64,000 bases of DNA from JACKII01 sp041687435 (lineage in GTDB: Bacteria > Pseudomonadota > Alphaproteobacteria > Bin95). Positions 9,340 through 18,420 of the stretch are shown here, in pieces. The notes beneath the pieces are model-generated. The model worked only from the letters and a program-made list of their open reading frames with translations. It was not told the origin of the DNA and did no database searches. Numbering within the stretch: the stretch's first letter is position 1; every line of letters begins with the position of its first letter. The DNA is taken from the NCBI GenBank assembly GCA_041687435.1, contig JAWLBX010000010.1, positions 73,161 through 137,160 on the forward strand, written 5' to 3'. A program made the translations under genes and the position numbers.

Positions 9340-10245
9340 ATGGCCAAACTCCCCGCCCTAGCCATGACCGCCGTGCCGCGCCGCCGCGCGCAAGTGTTGG
9401 AATTGGCGCAGGAAATCGAACGGCGCGGTTATGCCGGCCTTTATACGCCCTCCACCCTTGGCGGCATGGCCTTCTGCGAGGCGCTGTCGGTCACGACCAA
9501 GAGCATTCCGTTCGGCATCTCCATCGCGCCGATCTATTCGCGCACAGTGGACGACTTCGCCATGAGCGCCGCTTTCATGCACGAAATGTCCGGCGGCCGG
9601 TTCCGCCTCGGCATCGGCATCAGCCACGGGCCGAGCCTGCAGCGCATGGGCGTGGTGCCGGGCAAACCGCTGGGCGATATCCGCGACTTCGTCACTCGCT
9701 ACAAGGCGACCGAGGGTTATGGCGATCTGGCGCCGGTCGTGCTGGCCGCCATGCGCCCGAAAATGATTCAGCTTGCGGGCGAGATCGGCGACGGCATGGT
9801 GTTTGCAAACGCGGCCCGTTCGGCGGCGGCGAAGTCCATCAGCAACCTGCCGGAATCCTGCCAGAAAGACCCAAATTGGTATATCGGCTGTATGACGCCC
9901 ACCTGCATCAGCGATGACGTGGAGGCGGCGAAGGCGGTCCACCGCAAGACCCTCTGGCGTTATGCCCAGCTGCCGAACTACCGCAACTACTGGAAATCGG
10001 TCGGCTATGAGGAGGAGATGACGGCGATCGAGAAGTGCATCGCCGATGGCGAGCTCGACAAGATCCCGCACTACCTGACCGACCGCTGGCTGGCCGACAC
10101 CACCATGTTCGGCACGGCCAGCCAGGTGCGCGAGCAGGTGGAGGCTTGGTACGATGCAGGCGTCAAGACGCCGATCATCGTGCCATCCAGCGCTTCCGGC
10201 AATCAGCTGAAAGGCGCGCAGGAAGTGTTTGACGCGTTCCAGTAA
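9340..10245 (+). CDS. LLM class flavin-dependent oxidoreductase (luciferase-like)
   Basis: A 301-residue TIM-barrel protein of the bacterial luciferase / F420-dependent group. The segment GGRFRLGIGISHGP (about residues 86-99) matches the family's phosphate-binding GRFxLGxG loop, and EIGDGMVFANA is the late family motif. It probably oxidises an alcohol or inserts oxygen using reduced FMN or F420; the substrate is not predictable. GGAAACC precedes the ATG. It is monocistronic and followed by a REP-like element. Confidence 0.85.
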   Translation: MAKLPALAMTAVPRRRAQVLELAQEIERRGYAGLYTPSTLGGMAFCEALSVTTKSIPFGISIAPIYSRTVDDFAMSAAFMHEMSGGRFRLGIGISHGPSLQRMGVVPGKPLGDIRDFVTRYKATEGYGDLAPVVLAAMRPKMIQLAGEIGDGMVFANAARSAAAKSISNLPESCQKDPNWYIGCMTPTCISDDVEAAKAVHRKTLWRYAQLPNYRNYWKSVGYEEEMTAIEKCIADGELDKIPHYLTDRWLADTTMFGTASQVREQVEAWYDAGVKTPIIVPSSASGNQLKGAQEVFDAFQ

Positions 10246-10261
10246 CCGCTTCCGTCATAGC

Positions 10262-10372
10262 CGAACTTCCCCGGAAGGCCGAAGGCCTGTCCGGGGTCTC
10301 TTGAGTGCCAAGCTCGGACGGATATCCCGGATAGCAGCGCCAGCCGCCGCTATCCGGGAAAGCAGGGTTACC
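10262..10372 (+). repeat. REP-like palindromic element, copy 1
   Basis: Two hairpins in the gap between convergent genes. The first is CCCCGGAAGGCC...GGCCTGTCCGGGG. The second is TCCCGGATAGC...GCTATCCGGGA, a perfect 11-base stem. Between them AAGCTCGGACGGATATCC closely matches, in reverse complement, the element embedded in ureD at about 51022-51095, so the two belong to one repeat family. It may also help end both converging transcripts. Confidence 0.7.
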
Positions 10373-10691
10373 GCAGTGCCGGCATGTCCAGCAGCGGGGC
10401 GTGCTGTTGCGCGCCGTAGGCATCCGCGTCGCGCGGGCCGCCGGCGCTGACCGAGCGCTGGATCGAGAATTTCACGGCGTTGGCGAACGGATAGTACTCG
10501 AATCCTAGCAGTTCGTTGTCGCCGACGTTGTAACGCTCGCACACCGCCTGCCGGGTCAGCAGGCCTGCGGCCTGTACCGCCTCGAAATCGGCCCGGTCCT
10601 TGAAGAAGATGTCGAACGTCACGACGAACGGCCCGGCATTCTTGGAGCGGATCACCTCTGCCACTTCGCTCAAGACCTTCATTGCATCCAC
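10368..10691 (-). CDS. DUF4387 family protein
   Basis: A 107-residue protein starting MDAMKVLSEVAEVIRSKNAG. Its length and the motif RSKNAGPFVVTFDIFF fit DUF4387, a small domain that is found fused to or next to AtuA-type proteins. The biochemical role is unknown. The start overlaps the end of the AtuA-like gene by 13 bases, so they are coupled and probably form one complex. The 3' end touches the REP-like element. Confidence 0.75.
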   Translation of the reverse strand: MDAMKVLSEVAEVIRSKNAGPFVVTFDIFFKDRADFEAVQAAGLLTRQAVCERYNVGDNELLGFEYYPFANAVKFSIQRSVSAGGPRDADAYGAQQHAPLLDMPALR

Positions 10692-12049
10692 TCCAGCCGG
10701 CCGAAATGTTCCGGATCGTCTATTTCCATCAGGTGATAGATGTTGAACTCATAGACCGGCCCGGCGCTGATTTCCGCGGGCGAGAATGGAAAGGCGATGT
10801 TGCCGGCCGTGGCGACGCGGCCCGGAAAGCCCACGTGCAGCACGGAAGAGCGGGCGAGGCCGCAGACGGATGCCGCAATCTCCGGCGTTTCGCCGATCAC
10901 GTCGATCAGCAGGCCGACCTCGTGCGCCGGCGTTTTCACCGGCTCCCACTTGCCCATGACGCCATCAATTCCATAGCGGTGGAAGGTGATCGAGTAGGCG
11001 TTGGGGTCGACGATGCCTTTCTGCGTTTCCTTGATTTTGGCGGTCAGATCCGCCTGGATCTGGTCGATATGAGCGATGAAGTTCGGGTCGCGCGCGCCGC
11101 CGATGGTGATGGCGCGGTAGCCGGCAAGGCGTGCGCCCTCCAGCTTCACGGTGTAGCGTTCGGCGGCGTGGAAGGCGCTGCCCGTCACCTTCACCCGGCG
11201 CGGGTCGATCTGTTCGAACTCGGTCCGACGCAGGTCGACCGTGCCGCCGGGGCCGGCCAGCATCAGCGGATCGGTCTTCTCGTAGAAGGTGTGGGCGGCA
11301 ACCGACTGGACCGTGCAGAACCGGTCCGGGTTCGGCGGTTCGACGATGAAATGGTCGTCGCGCATCCGCCCGATGATCAGGTCGCCGCCGGCGGTGGGGC
11401 GGGAGGCGAGGCTGCCGCATTCGACGATCTTGCCCATGTGCAGCGTCAGGCCGCGATCATAGCCTCTCAGCAAGGGCAATGCTGCGATGTTGGCGACGTC
11501 CCAGGCGCGCCCGCCGATGATGATGTCCGGCTTTTCCCGCAACGCTGGCCAGTAGGCCTCGCAGCCCATCTGGGCGACGATGTGGCTGGCGCTGTCGATA
11601 TCGTCCGGCGAGAGTGGCGCGTTGGTCTCGAAGGTCTGGATACGCTGGTTGGCGAGCGCGTCCTGCACCACGGCCCTGTCCAACTCCGTGCGGACGACTG
11701 CGACCTTGCGGGTGATGTCCAGCTCTGCCATCACGTCCTTCAGGATGCGCAGCAGGCCATCCACCTGCGCATCGCCGCCCGCACCGCCCGCCGACCCGAC
11801 GATCAGCGGCACCCCGGCGTCGTATCCTGCCTTGACCAAAAGTTTCAGGTCGCGCTTGGTCATCGCCTCGCTGACAAAAGGCATGCCGGAGCCCAGATAG
11901 TATGGGCCGGGGTCGCTGGAACCGGCATCGGCGGCGATCAGGTCGATGCCCGCCTCGACCGCGTCCCAAAGCGATTGCTCGCGGAAGCCATAGCCCAGCA
12001 TGCCGTTGGAAATGACGACGAATTCGCCGTCCTGCTTGCGTTCGATCAT
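10679..12049 (-). CDS. AtuA family (DUF1446) acyl-CoA-related protein
   Basis: A 456-residue member of the acyclic terpene utilisation AtuA family (DUF1446). AtuA is needed for citronellol/geraniol breakdown in Pseudomonas, but the reaction of this branch is not settled. Visible features are a conserved glycine-rich start (SNGMLGYGF), the segment LIVGSAGGAGGDAQVD (about 92-107) and IIGGRAWDVAN (about 202-212). The frame extends to 12100, but ATG 12049 is preceded by AGGA at proper distance and begins at the family's conserved start. With DUF4387 it forms a two-gene unit; no other terpene genes are close. Confidence 0.8.
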   Translation of the reverse strand: MIERKQDGEFVVISNGMLGYGFREQSLWDAVEAGIDLIAADAGSSDPGPYYLGSGMPFVSEAMTKRDLKLLVKAGYDAGVPLIVGSAGGAGGDAQVDGLLRILKDVMAELDITRKVAVVRTELDRAVVQDALANQRIQTFETNAPLSPDDIDSASHIVAQMGCEAYWPALREKPDIIIGGRAWDVANIAALPLLRGYDRGLTLHMGKIVECGSLASRPTAGGDLIIGRMRDDHFIVEPPNPDRFCTVQSVAAHTFYEKTDPLMLAGPGGTVDLRRTEFEQIDPRRVKVTGSAFHAAERYTVKLEGARLAGYRAITIGGARDPNFIAHIDQIQADLTAKIKETQKGIVDPNAYSITFHRYGIDGVMGKWEPVKTPAHEVGLLIDVIGETPEIAASVCGLARSSVLHVGFPGRVATAGNIAFPFSPAEISAGPVYEFNIYHLMEIDDPEHFGRLEWMQ

Positions 12050-12127
12050 TGGTCTGTGTCCTGCAGGGCGTGGTGCTATTGGGCGGAAGTCTAACACCAA
12101 AGCATTGCCGTGGGGGAACCCCCGAGC

Positions 12128-13240
12128 CTAGCGCACAATGAATTCCGCATGCAGGGCGCCGGCGGTTTTGATGGCGCTCAGAATGTCGATCATGTCGCGC
12201 GGGCCGATGCCGAGCGCGTTGAGGCCGGCCACCAGTTCCGCGAGGTTGGTGCCGCCCTCGACCACGGCCATCTTGCTGTTGCTCTGTTGTACATCGATAC
12301 CGGTGCGGGGCACGACGACTGTCTGGCCCGCTGCAAACGGGTTTGGCTGGGAAACCTGTGGCACTTCGGTAATGCGAACGGTGAGGTTGCCCTGGCTGAC
12401 AGCAACGGTGGAAATCCGAACATCCGCGCCCATGACGATGGTGCCGGAACGCTGGTCGACCACGACGCGCGCCGGCTGGTCCGGCTGGACGGTCAGGGAT
12501 TCGATTTCGGCGATGAAACCGGCGATCGCGGCGCGCCGTGCCGCCGGTACCTGCAGCGAGACGGTGCCGGGGTCGAGGGCGGTGGCAAGCGGCAGGCCAA
12601 GGAATTGGTTGATGCGCTGCTGAATGCGGCTGGCGGTGGTGAAATCCGGATCTCGCACCGCCAGATGAACGGTTTCCAATTCTGACAACGCGAAATCGAC
12701 CTCCCGCTCGACCCGTGCGCCGTTCGGGATGACGCCTGCGGTGGGCACGCCCTTGGTGATGGAGGCGGCCTCTCCCGCGAACGCCTCTCCGCCGGCCAGC
12801 AATGGTCCTTGCGCGACCGCGTAGATCTTGCCGTCGGCGGCATTGAGCGGCGTCATGACCAGGGCGCCGCCCAATAGGCTCTTGGCGTCGCCAATGGCCG
12901 AGACAGTGACGTCCACGCGCGAGCCGGCCCGGGCGAAGGGGGGCAGGGCGGCGGTGACCAGTACGGCGGCGACATTGCGCGGCCGGAAATTCTCGCCCTG
13001 GACATTGACACCCAGGCGCTCCAGCACGTTCGCCAGCGCCTCCTCCGTAAAGGGGGAGTTGCGCAGGCTGTCGCCGGTGCCGGCCAGGCCAACGACAAGA
13101 CCATAGCCGACCAGATCGTTGCCGCGCACGCTCTGGAAATCGACCAGATCCTTGATCCGCGCCTCCGCTGCAGACGCAATCGATGGCAGGCCAAAAGACG
13201 TGGTGAGGACAAGGATCAGCGACAGGGCGAGGCGGCGCAT
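12128..13240 (-). CDS. flgI: Flagellar P-ring protein FlgI
   Basis: Forms the P ring around the flagellar rod in the periplasm/peptidoglycan layer. The 370-residue precursor has a signal peptide (about 1-24, ending SIASAAEA) and the conserved FlgI segments RIKDLVDFQSVRGNDLVGYG near the start, LLGGALVMTPL, and DMIDILSAIKTAGALHAE at the end. Length matches the family. It is the last gene of the minus-strand operon motB-flgE-flgK-flgL-flgI, starting 24 bases after flgL. Confidence 0.97.
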   Translation of the reverse strand: MRRLALSLILVLTTSFGLPSIASAAEARIKDLVDFQSVRGNDLVGYGLVVGLAGTGDSLRNSPFTEEALANVLERLGVNVQGENFRPRNVAAVLVTAALPPFARAGSRVDVTVSAIGDAKSLLGGALVMTPLNAADGKIYAVAQGPLLAGGEAFAGEAASITKGVPTAGVIPNGARVEREVDFALSELETVHLAVRDPDFTTASRIQQRINQFLGLPLATALDPGTVSLQVPAARRAAIAGFIAEIESLTVQPDQPARVVVDQRSGTIVMGADVRISTVAVSQGNLTVRITEVPQVSQPNPFAAGQTVVVPRTGIDVQQSNSKMAVVEGGTNLAELVAGLNALGIGPRDMIDILSAIKTAGALHAEFIVR

Positions 13241-13264
13241 GAGATGAATCAGGTCCGGGCCAGG

Positions 13265-14326
13265 TCAGAATGTGTTCGCGAGCGAAAGGCGCAGAATGCG
13301 CGAGGTCGCAAGGAAGCTGGCCTGCAACTGCGTTTCGAGCGAGGCGAGTTTGGTTGCCGCCTCGGTCGGGTCTGCGTCCTGCAAGGCGGAAATCCGCCGC
13401 TCCAGCACGACGATGCTTGCCTGCTGTTCCTCCCGGAAGGTCGCGGTATCCCGCTGCACAAGGCCGAGACGGCCCTCGACGCCGGTGATGGCGTTGGTGC
13501 CGCTGTCGAGCTTGCCAACCGTCACTTCGGCGAGCCGTCGGTAGGCAGCATTACCGAACTGGCCTTCATCCTTTTGTACGGCTGCGAGCAGGTGCAACCC
13601 TTCCAGCAGCGCACGCACGCCGCCCTCGCTGGCCTTGGCGCCATAGGTGATGGCGCGACCGGTGCCGTCGTCGAACGAGAGATCGGCCGTCGCATCCGGC
13701 GCGCCCTGGTAGAGCTGGCCGGTGAAGCGCAAGGCGGGGTTGGGGTGGCTGTCGTCGAACATGCTGCCGATCTCCGCCAGCAGCGCATCCACCTGTGCCG
13801 GCGTGTCAATCCGGCCGCCGGCAGCGGCAACATGGCTGGCCACCAGGGTTTCGACCTCCGCCAGCATGGTATTGTCCTGCCGCATCGGCGGCACATCCAC
13901 GGCGAGGCCGCCGAACAGATACCGGCCATCGACGGCGGCGTTGAGCGTGCTGACCACGCGGGCAATGCCCTCGGTCGCTGCCTGTTTCTGCAGGGTGCCG
14001 AAACCCGCGGTGTTGGCGGCGTCGTCCAGGATTTTCCGATATTCGAGATCGCCTGCGACACCGCGGACATTTTGCAACGACGTTTGCATCACCGAAAGCC
14101 GGGTTTCCACCAGGCCGATGCGATCGATATGCCCGCGGGCCTGGCTGGCGCTGGTTTGCAGGCCGAACAGGGCGGCGGCGGAATCGCCAAGCCGGTCCGC
14201 CAGATCGGCGCGCTTTCCGGTTGCGACCTCACCCACGCGGTCGGCAAACCGCCCTTGAAGTCGCCCCAAATCGCTTTGCAGGCGGTTGAACAGAACTTGT
14301 GTGGTCAGATTCGCGTTGCCAAGCAT
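13265..14326 (-). CDS. flgL: Flagellar hook-filament junction protein FlgL (HAP3)
   Basis: Connects hook and filament. The 353-residue protein shows the flagellin-like helical N-terminus (TTQVLFNRLQSDLGRLQ) and the matching C-terminal helix. The central part is not conserved. FlgL of this size is normal for alphaproteobacteria. It begins 12 bases after flgK. Export by the flagellar type III system without a cleaved signal is expected. It could be confused with a flagellin, but its place directly after flgK supports FlgL. Confidence 0.9.
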   Translation of the reverse strand: MLGNANLTTQVLFNRLQSDLGRLQGRFADRVGEVATGKRADLADRLGDSAAALFGLQTSASQARGHIDRIGLVETRLSVMQTSLQNVRGVAGDLEYRKILDDAANTAGFGTLQKQAATEGIARVVSTLNAAVDGRYLFGGLAVDVPPMRQDNTMLAEVETLVASHVAAAGGRIDTPAQVDALLAEIGSMFDDSHPNPALRFTGQLYQGAPDATADLSFDDGTGRAITYGAKASEGGVRALLEGLHLLAAVQKDEGQFGNAAYRRLAEVTVGKLDSGTNAITGVEGRLGLVQRDTATFREEQQASIVVLERRISALQDADPTEAATKLASLETQLQASFLATSRILRLSLANTF

Positions 14327-14338
14327 GGCGGAAACTCC

Positions 14339-15844
14339 CTAACGGACGATGCCGAGCAATTCGTCCAGCATGCGCGAGGCAGCCTGGATGACTTGGCTGT
14401 TGGCGGCAAAACTGCGCTCGAACAGGGCGAGCTTCTGCAATTCCTCGTCGATACTGACGCCGGCATGGGACAGGCGCCGCTCGCTGACGGTTTGCAGCGT
14501 CACTTCCTGCGCGGTGGTATTACGGACCTCGGCGGTGCGGGCCTGGTGGGCAAGCTGGGTGAACTCCCGCGCTGCGGCTGGAAGCGTGTTCGCCGTCAGG
14601 CCGGAGACGGAGGAATAGCTGGCCGGTGCCGTGAACGCGCCGATGAAGCGCGAGACTTGGGCTGGGTCGCCGGCAAGGCCGGGTGTTGCCGCCGCCGCGC
14701 CATCCCGCAGGCGCGAGAGCGTGCCGCCCGCGGCGGGGTCCAATGCGTCATTGACCGCAAGACGGCTGGCGAGGCCGGCAATCGCGGCGGGGTCGGTGGT
14801 GTTCAGCCGGGCGCCGGCGTCGGTAAACAGGCCGGCGTCAGCCGGGCCGAGGGTTGTATCGACCGTGCTGTCCTGGAAACGGTCAGCCACGGCATAGGCG
14901 ATGGCGTCCAGCCTTGCCAGGGCCGCCGGCGCGATCTCGTCGCGGACCCGGAACAGGCCGGCGATCAGACCGCTGCCAACGCTCTGTGCATCGCCAGAGC
15001 CGGGGGCGATGTCGCGACCATCGACGTTTAGCCCGGAAAGAATATGGGTAAATCCGGGATCGGCGGAACCCGATGGGTCGTAGATTTCGCCCGTGTTGAC
15101 GATGGGGCGTGGGTCGAAGGCAAGCGTTGCCGCGTCGTGGTCGAGCAGCGGCACGCCCTCGTGGGTCAGTAGGCTGATACCGCCGGCCCCATCATTGCGC
15201 AGCACACGAATGGGGATGCGGCGCGCAACCTCGTCAATCAGGCGGTCGCGCTGGTCTTGCAGGTCGTTCGTATTGGCACCGGAGCTGTTATACAGGCCGA
15301 TCTGACGGTTGAGGCGGGCGAGTTCCTGCAGGGAACTGTTGACGATTCCGACCTCTCGCGCGATCGCAGCGTCCGCCTCGCCCCGAATGTTGCCGAATTC
15401 ATTCGACGCTTCATTGAAACCGCGGGTCAGGCTTTGCAGCGATCGCAGCGCATCCTGCTGCCGCGGTACCGATTCCGGCGTGGTCTCCAGGGCGCGGAAC
15501 GCTTCTTCCGTCCGCTGGAACAATTGCGGCAGGCCGTTGGTGGAGTCAGCATCGCCCAGAGCCTCCGCCACACGGGTGAAGGCATCGGCGCTGGTGGTGA
15601 GAAAATCGAGCCGCGCCTGGGCGGCCCGGGATTCCCGCACCAGCAGCAGATCGACCTGGCGTTGAACCGCGCTGATCCGCACGCCCGCACCCTGTCCGCC
15701 GCCAAGATGAGGTTCAACCGTCACTTCCTGCCGGGAGAAGCCCGGGGTGGTGGCGTTGGCGATGTTGTGCGCGGTCACATCGGCCTGGCGCTGGTTCGCC
15801 AGCAGGCCGGACAGTGCGTTGGAGAGGGCGTGGGCTATGGTCAT
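14339..15844 (-). CDS. flgK: Flagellar hook-associated protein FlgK (HAP1)
   Basis: First junction protein on the hook. The 501-residue sequence starts with the rod/hook motif ALSGLLANQRQADVTAHNIA followed by NATTPGFSRQEV, and ends with the helical ERSFAANSQVIQAASRMLDE; both ends are diagnostic of FlgK. It starts 47 bases after flgE and is followed closely by flgL. Confidence 0.96.
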   Translation of the reverse strand: MTIAHALSNALSGLLANQRQADVTAHNIANATTPGFSRQEVTVEPHLGGGQGAGVRISAVQRQVDLLLVRESRAAQARLDFLTTSADAFTRVAEALGDADSTNGLPQLFQRTEEAFRALETTPESVPRQQDALRSLQSLTRGFNEASNEFGNIRGEADAAIAREVGIVNSSLQELARLNRQIGLYNSSGANTNDLQDQRDRLIDEVARRIPIRVLRNDGAGGISLLTHEGVPLLDHDAATLAFDPRPIVNTGEIYDPSGSADPGFTHILSGLNVDGRDIAPGSGDAQSVGSGLIAGLFRVRDEIAPAALARLDAIAYAVADRFQDSTVDTTLGPADAGLFTDAGARLNTTDPAAIAGLASRLAVNDALDPAAGGTLSRLRDGAAAATPGLAGDPAQVSRFIGAFTAPASYSSVSGLTANTLPAAAREFTQLAHQARTAEVRNTTAQEVTLQTVSERRLSHAGVSIDEELQKLALFERSFAANSQVIQAASRMLDELLGIVR

Positions 15845-15891
15845 GGCGGCACCCGGCTGTTGTCAGCCGCCGGCGGACCGGCGGTTGCGCA

Positions 15892-17202
15892 TTAGCGTTT
15901 CAGGTTCGTGGTTTCCTGCAGCATCTCGTCCACAGTGGTGACGATGCGGGCGCTGGAACTGTAGGACCGCTGGGTTTCGATCAGGGCGGTCAGCTCCTGC
16001 GCAATATCCACGGTCGAATTCTCCAGCGAATAGCCTGCGGTGGTGCCAACTGGTCCGGTGCCGGCGTTGAACAGAAACAATCCGCCACTTTCCTGCGTCA
16101 GCCGAAAGACATTGCCGTCTGTCAGTTGCATGCCGTTGGGGTTGATTACGTCGGCAACCAGTATTTGGTAAATCGGTCGGGTCTGGCCATTGTCGAAAAT
16201 GGCATTGACCATGCCGTCATCGCTGATTTCCGCCCGCAGGATGTTGCCGAAGCTGGCGCCATCCTTGCTGATTCGCAGCGGCGCGAACTCGCCGGAGAAC
16301 TGGACCAGGCCATCGCCGGTTGCGGGTCTGCCTATGTCGATGGCGATGTCGTTCCCACCTGCGACCGTCACCGTGAGAGCGCCGGTGGCGGGGTCGTAGG
16401 AGCCTGTCGTGGCGGTGACGGCGTCGATCGTGCCTGCCGTTGCACCGGACTGGTTGAACTGGATGCCGAAGTCGCCAACCGTGGCAGCGTTGGCGCTGTC
16501 TGTAACGGTGAACTGCCAGTTGGCGGAAAAGCCGGTGGCGGGGATTGTTGGCGTGAAGGTCAGGGTCAGCGTCTGGCTGTTGCCAAGCTCATCGAAATAT
16601 TCGACTGGCAGGATGCGCGGATCGCCGGAGGCGGCAGCATCCGTATCCTGTGCAGGCAGGTTGCCCGCAAATTCGATGGTGGTGGTCGGGCTGGCGGTGA
16701 AGCCGCTGGCGCCGATGTTCACGACCTCCAGCGATTCGAAACTGTTGCGGGCGATGGCCGGATTCAGTGCTGTGCCGTTTTGATCGACCCGGAAGCCCAA
16801 CAGATAATGGCCGCCATTGGTAACCAAGTTTCCGTTGACATCCGGCCGGAACGAACCGGTGGTGGCAAGGCGGTATTCATCGCCGGCCGGGTTGAGGTTG
16901 TCCGGGGTGTTCGATTTCGCCACGGGAATGAAGCCGCCGCCTTTGATGGAAATGTCCGTGCTGTTGCCGGTGGCTTCAACCAAGCCCCTTTCATTGATCG
17001 AGCGGCGCACGCTGGAGGTAACGCCGCCAGCGGTGAAACTGCCGGGCTGGTCGTCGGACAGGACGATGGTCGAAAAATCGATTTCCGCCCGTTTGTAGCC
17101 GGCGGTGTTGTTGTTGGCGATATTCTCGGAAATCGTCGCCAACCGTGCGGCGTTGGCCTGCAACCCCAACACGCCGGCATTCAAAGAAGAGCCCAAACTC
17201 AT
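15892..17202 (-). CDS. flgE: Flagellar hook protein FlgE
   Basis: Builds the flexible hook. The 436-residue protein has the N-terminal motif ATISENIANNNTAGYKR, internal D1/D2 beta domains (NGNLVTNGGHYLLGF) and the C-terminal helix ending TTVDEMLQETTNLKR. Length fits the hook protein rather than FlgF or FlgG. It follows motB after a 110-base gap. No clear sigma-54 or sigma-28 promoter was found in that gap, so it may be read through from motB. Confidence 0.95.
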   Translation of the reverse strand: MSLGSSLNAGVLGLQANAARLATISENIANNNTAGYKRAEIDFSTIVLSDDQPGSFTAGGVTSSVRRSINERGLVEATGNSTDISIKGGGFIPVAKSNTPDNLNPAGDEYRLATTGSFRPDVNGNLVTNGGHYLLGFRVDQNGTALNPAIARNSFESLEVVNIGASGFTASPTTTIEFAGNLPAQDTDAAASGDPRILPVEYFDELGNSQTLTLTFTPTIPATGFSANWQFTVTDSANAATVGDFGIQFNQSGATAGTIDAVTATTGSYDPATGALTVTVAGGNDIAIDIGRPATGDGLVQFSGEFAPLRISKDGASFGNILRAEISDDGMVNAIFDNGQTRPIYQILVADVINPNGMQLTDGNVFRLTQESGGLFLFNAGTGPVGTTAGYSLENSTVDIAQELTALIETQRSYSSSARIVTTVDEMLQETTNLKR

Positions 17203-17312
17203 CGGCCATCCACCCTATCGTTGCGAAACCCGTGCGCCGCGGGGCAGGGTGCCCGGGCGACGGTTCGGGATACCTTGCCGGGTTTGGTTTAAATTTGCGC
17301 TAATGGAGCCCG

Positions 17313-18314
17313 TCAGCGGTTGCCGCGCAGGATGACGATACCAATGCGCCGGTTGCGCGCGTCAGCCGGGTCGTCGGCGATGAGGGGCACGGTGTCGGCC
17401 AACCCTTCCACGCGCTGGATGCGTGCGCGGCCGACGCCATGGCGCTCCAGCAGGTGGCGGGCAGTGTGGGCGCGGTCGGTCGAGAGTTCCCAGTTGCCAT
17501 AGCGTCCGCCGGCAAAGGGAATGGCATCTGTGTGGCCGGTCAGCGCCACCTTGTTAAGGCTCTCCCGCACCACTTCGGCAATCACCTGCACCAATGCCTG
17601 CATGCGCGGCGTCGCATCGGCAACGCCGGACTCGAACATCGGGGCGCCGTCACGGTCCACGACCTCGATCCGCAGGCCTTCCTCCGTCGCGCGGAAAATC
17701 AGATGACGGTCCAGGCCCTGGTAGTCCGGTCGCTGCTGCACCTTTTCGGCGATGGATTGGGCCAGACGCTCGGCTTCGGCCATGGCGGCTGCATTGTCCT
17801 TGCCGTTTTCCTGGCCCGCTGCCCTATCCGGAGCGGGGTAGCGTGCAGATGGCGTTTCGCCTTGCGTATCGAAGCGATAGGCGTTGCCCTGTTCTTCGTT
17901 ATCATGCAGCGTTCCGGGCTGGCGCTGTGGATCGATTCTGTGGGCGACATCGTGTTGGGCATCCGGCGGCAGGTCCTCGTCGCGTTTCGGCTCTCTCTTA
18001 TCCGCTGCGGCCAGTTTGCTGGCGGTGCCGCCGGTACCATTCCGGGCCAGCCGTTCCTTGGCAAAGATGGAGGAGCCGGCGAACATGTCCGAGCCGCCGC
18101 CGGAAACGCGGCTGATCGGGATGGTCGGATCGAAATAGTCGGCGATACCCTTGCGCTGGCTTTCGGTCGTGGCGTTCAGCAGCCACATCAACAGGAAAAA
18201 GGCCATCATCGCCGTCACGAAATCGGCATAGGCTACCTTCCATGCGCCGCCATGATGGGCATGGCCGTGACCGCCTTTCTTCTTTTTGACGATGATGATG
18301 TTGTCTGCGGACAC
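17313..18314 (-). CDS. motB: Flagellar motor stator protein MotB (OmpA domain)
   Basis: Stator subunit that anchors MotA to peptidoglycan. The 333-residue protein has a basic, His-rich N-terminus, one membrane helix AYADFVTAMMAFFLLMWLL holding the essential proton-binding Asp (AYADF), a plug region, and a C-terminal OmpA-like peptidoglycan-binding domain (about 220-333, LTGHTDAIPF and NRRIGIVI). The start is GTG. It is the first flagellar gene of the run and lies 106 bases after lysK. motA is not next to it, an arrangement known in alphaproteobacteria. Confidence 0.93.
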   Translation of the reverse strand: MSADNIIIVKKKKGGHGHAHHGGAWKVAYADFVTAMMAFFLLMWLLNATTESQRKGIADYFDPTIPISRVSGGGSDMFAGSSIFAKERLARNGTGGTASKLAAADKREPKRDEDLPPDAQHDVAHRIDPQRQPGTLHDNEEQGNAYRFDTQGETPSARYPAPDRAAGQENGKDNAAAMAEAERLAQSIAEKVQQRPDYQGLDRHLIFRATEEGLRIEVVDRDGAPMFESGVADATPRMQALVQVIAEVVRESLNKVALTGHTDAIPFAGGRYGNWELSTDRAHTARHLLERHGVGRARIQRVEGLADTVPLIADDPADARNRRIGIVILRGNR

Positions 18315-18420
18315 GCCAAGACCTCCCCGGCCGGCAGGCTGGGTGCCCGCCAGTACAGGGGTAGAGAAAAGCAGACGGGTCTTAAAGGGCGCTTACGGCA
18401 ATCGCCCGCAATTGCCGGGG

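Noticed and set aside
10682..12094. 470-codon plus-strand frame opposite the AtuA-like gene
   Set aside because: Antisense shadow; the minus strand has conserved family motifs and a ribosome site.
13244..15031. 595-codon plus-strand frame opposite flgL and flgK
   Set aside because: Antisense shadow of well-supported flagellar genes.
15814..17292. 492-codon plus-strand frame opposite flgE
   Set aside because: Antisense shadow; no domain, and flgE is certain.
17203..17312. Sigma-54 or sigma-28 promoter before flgE
   Set aside because: No sequence with correct spacing and cores was found in the gap between motB and flgE.
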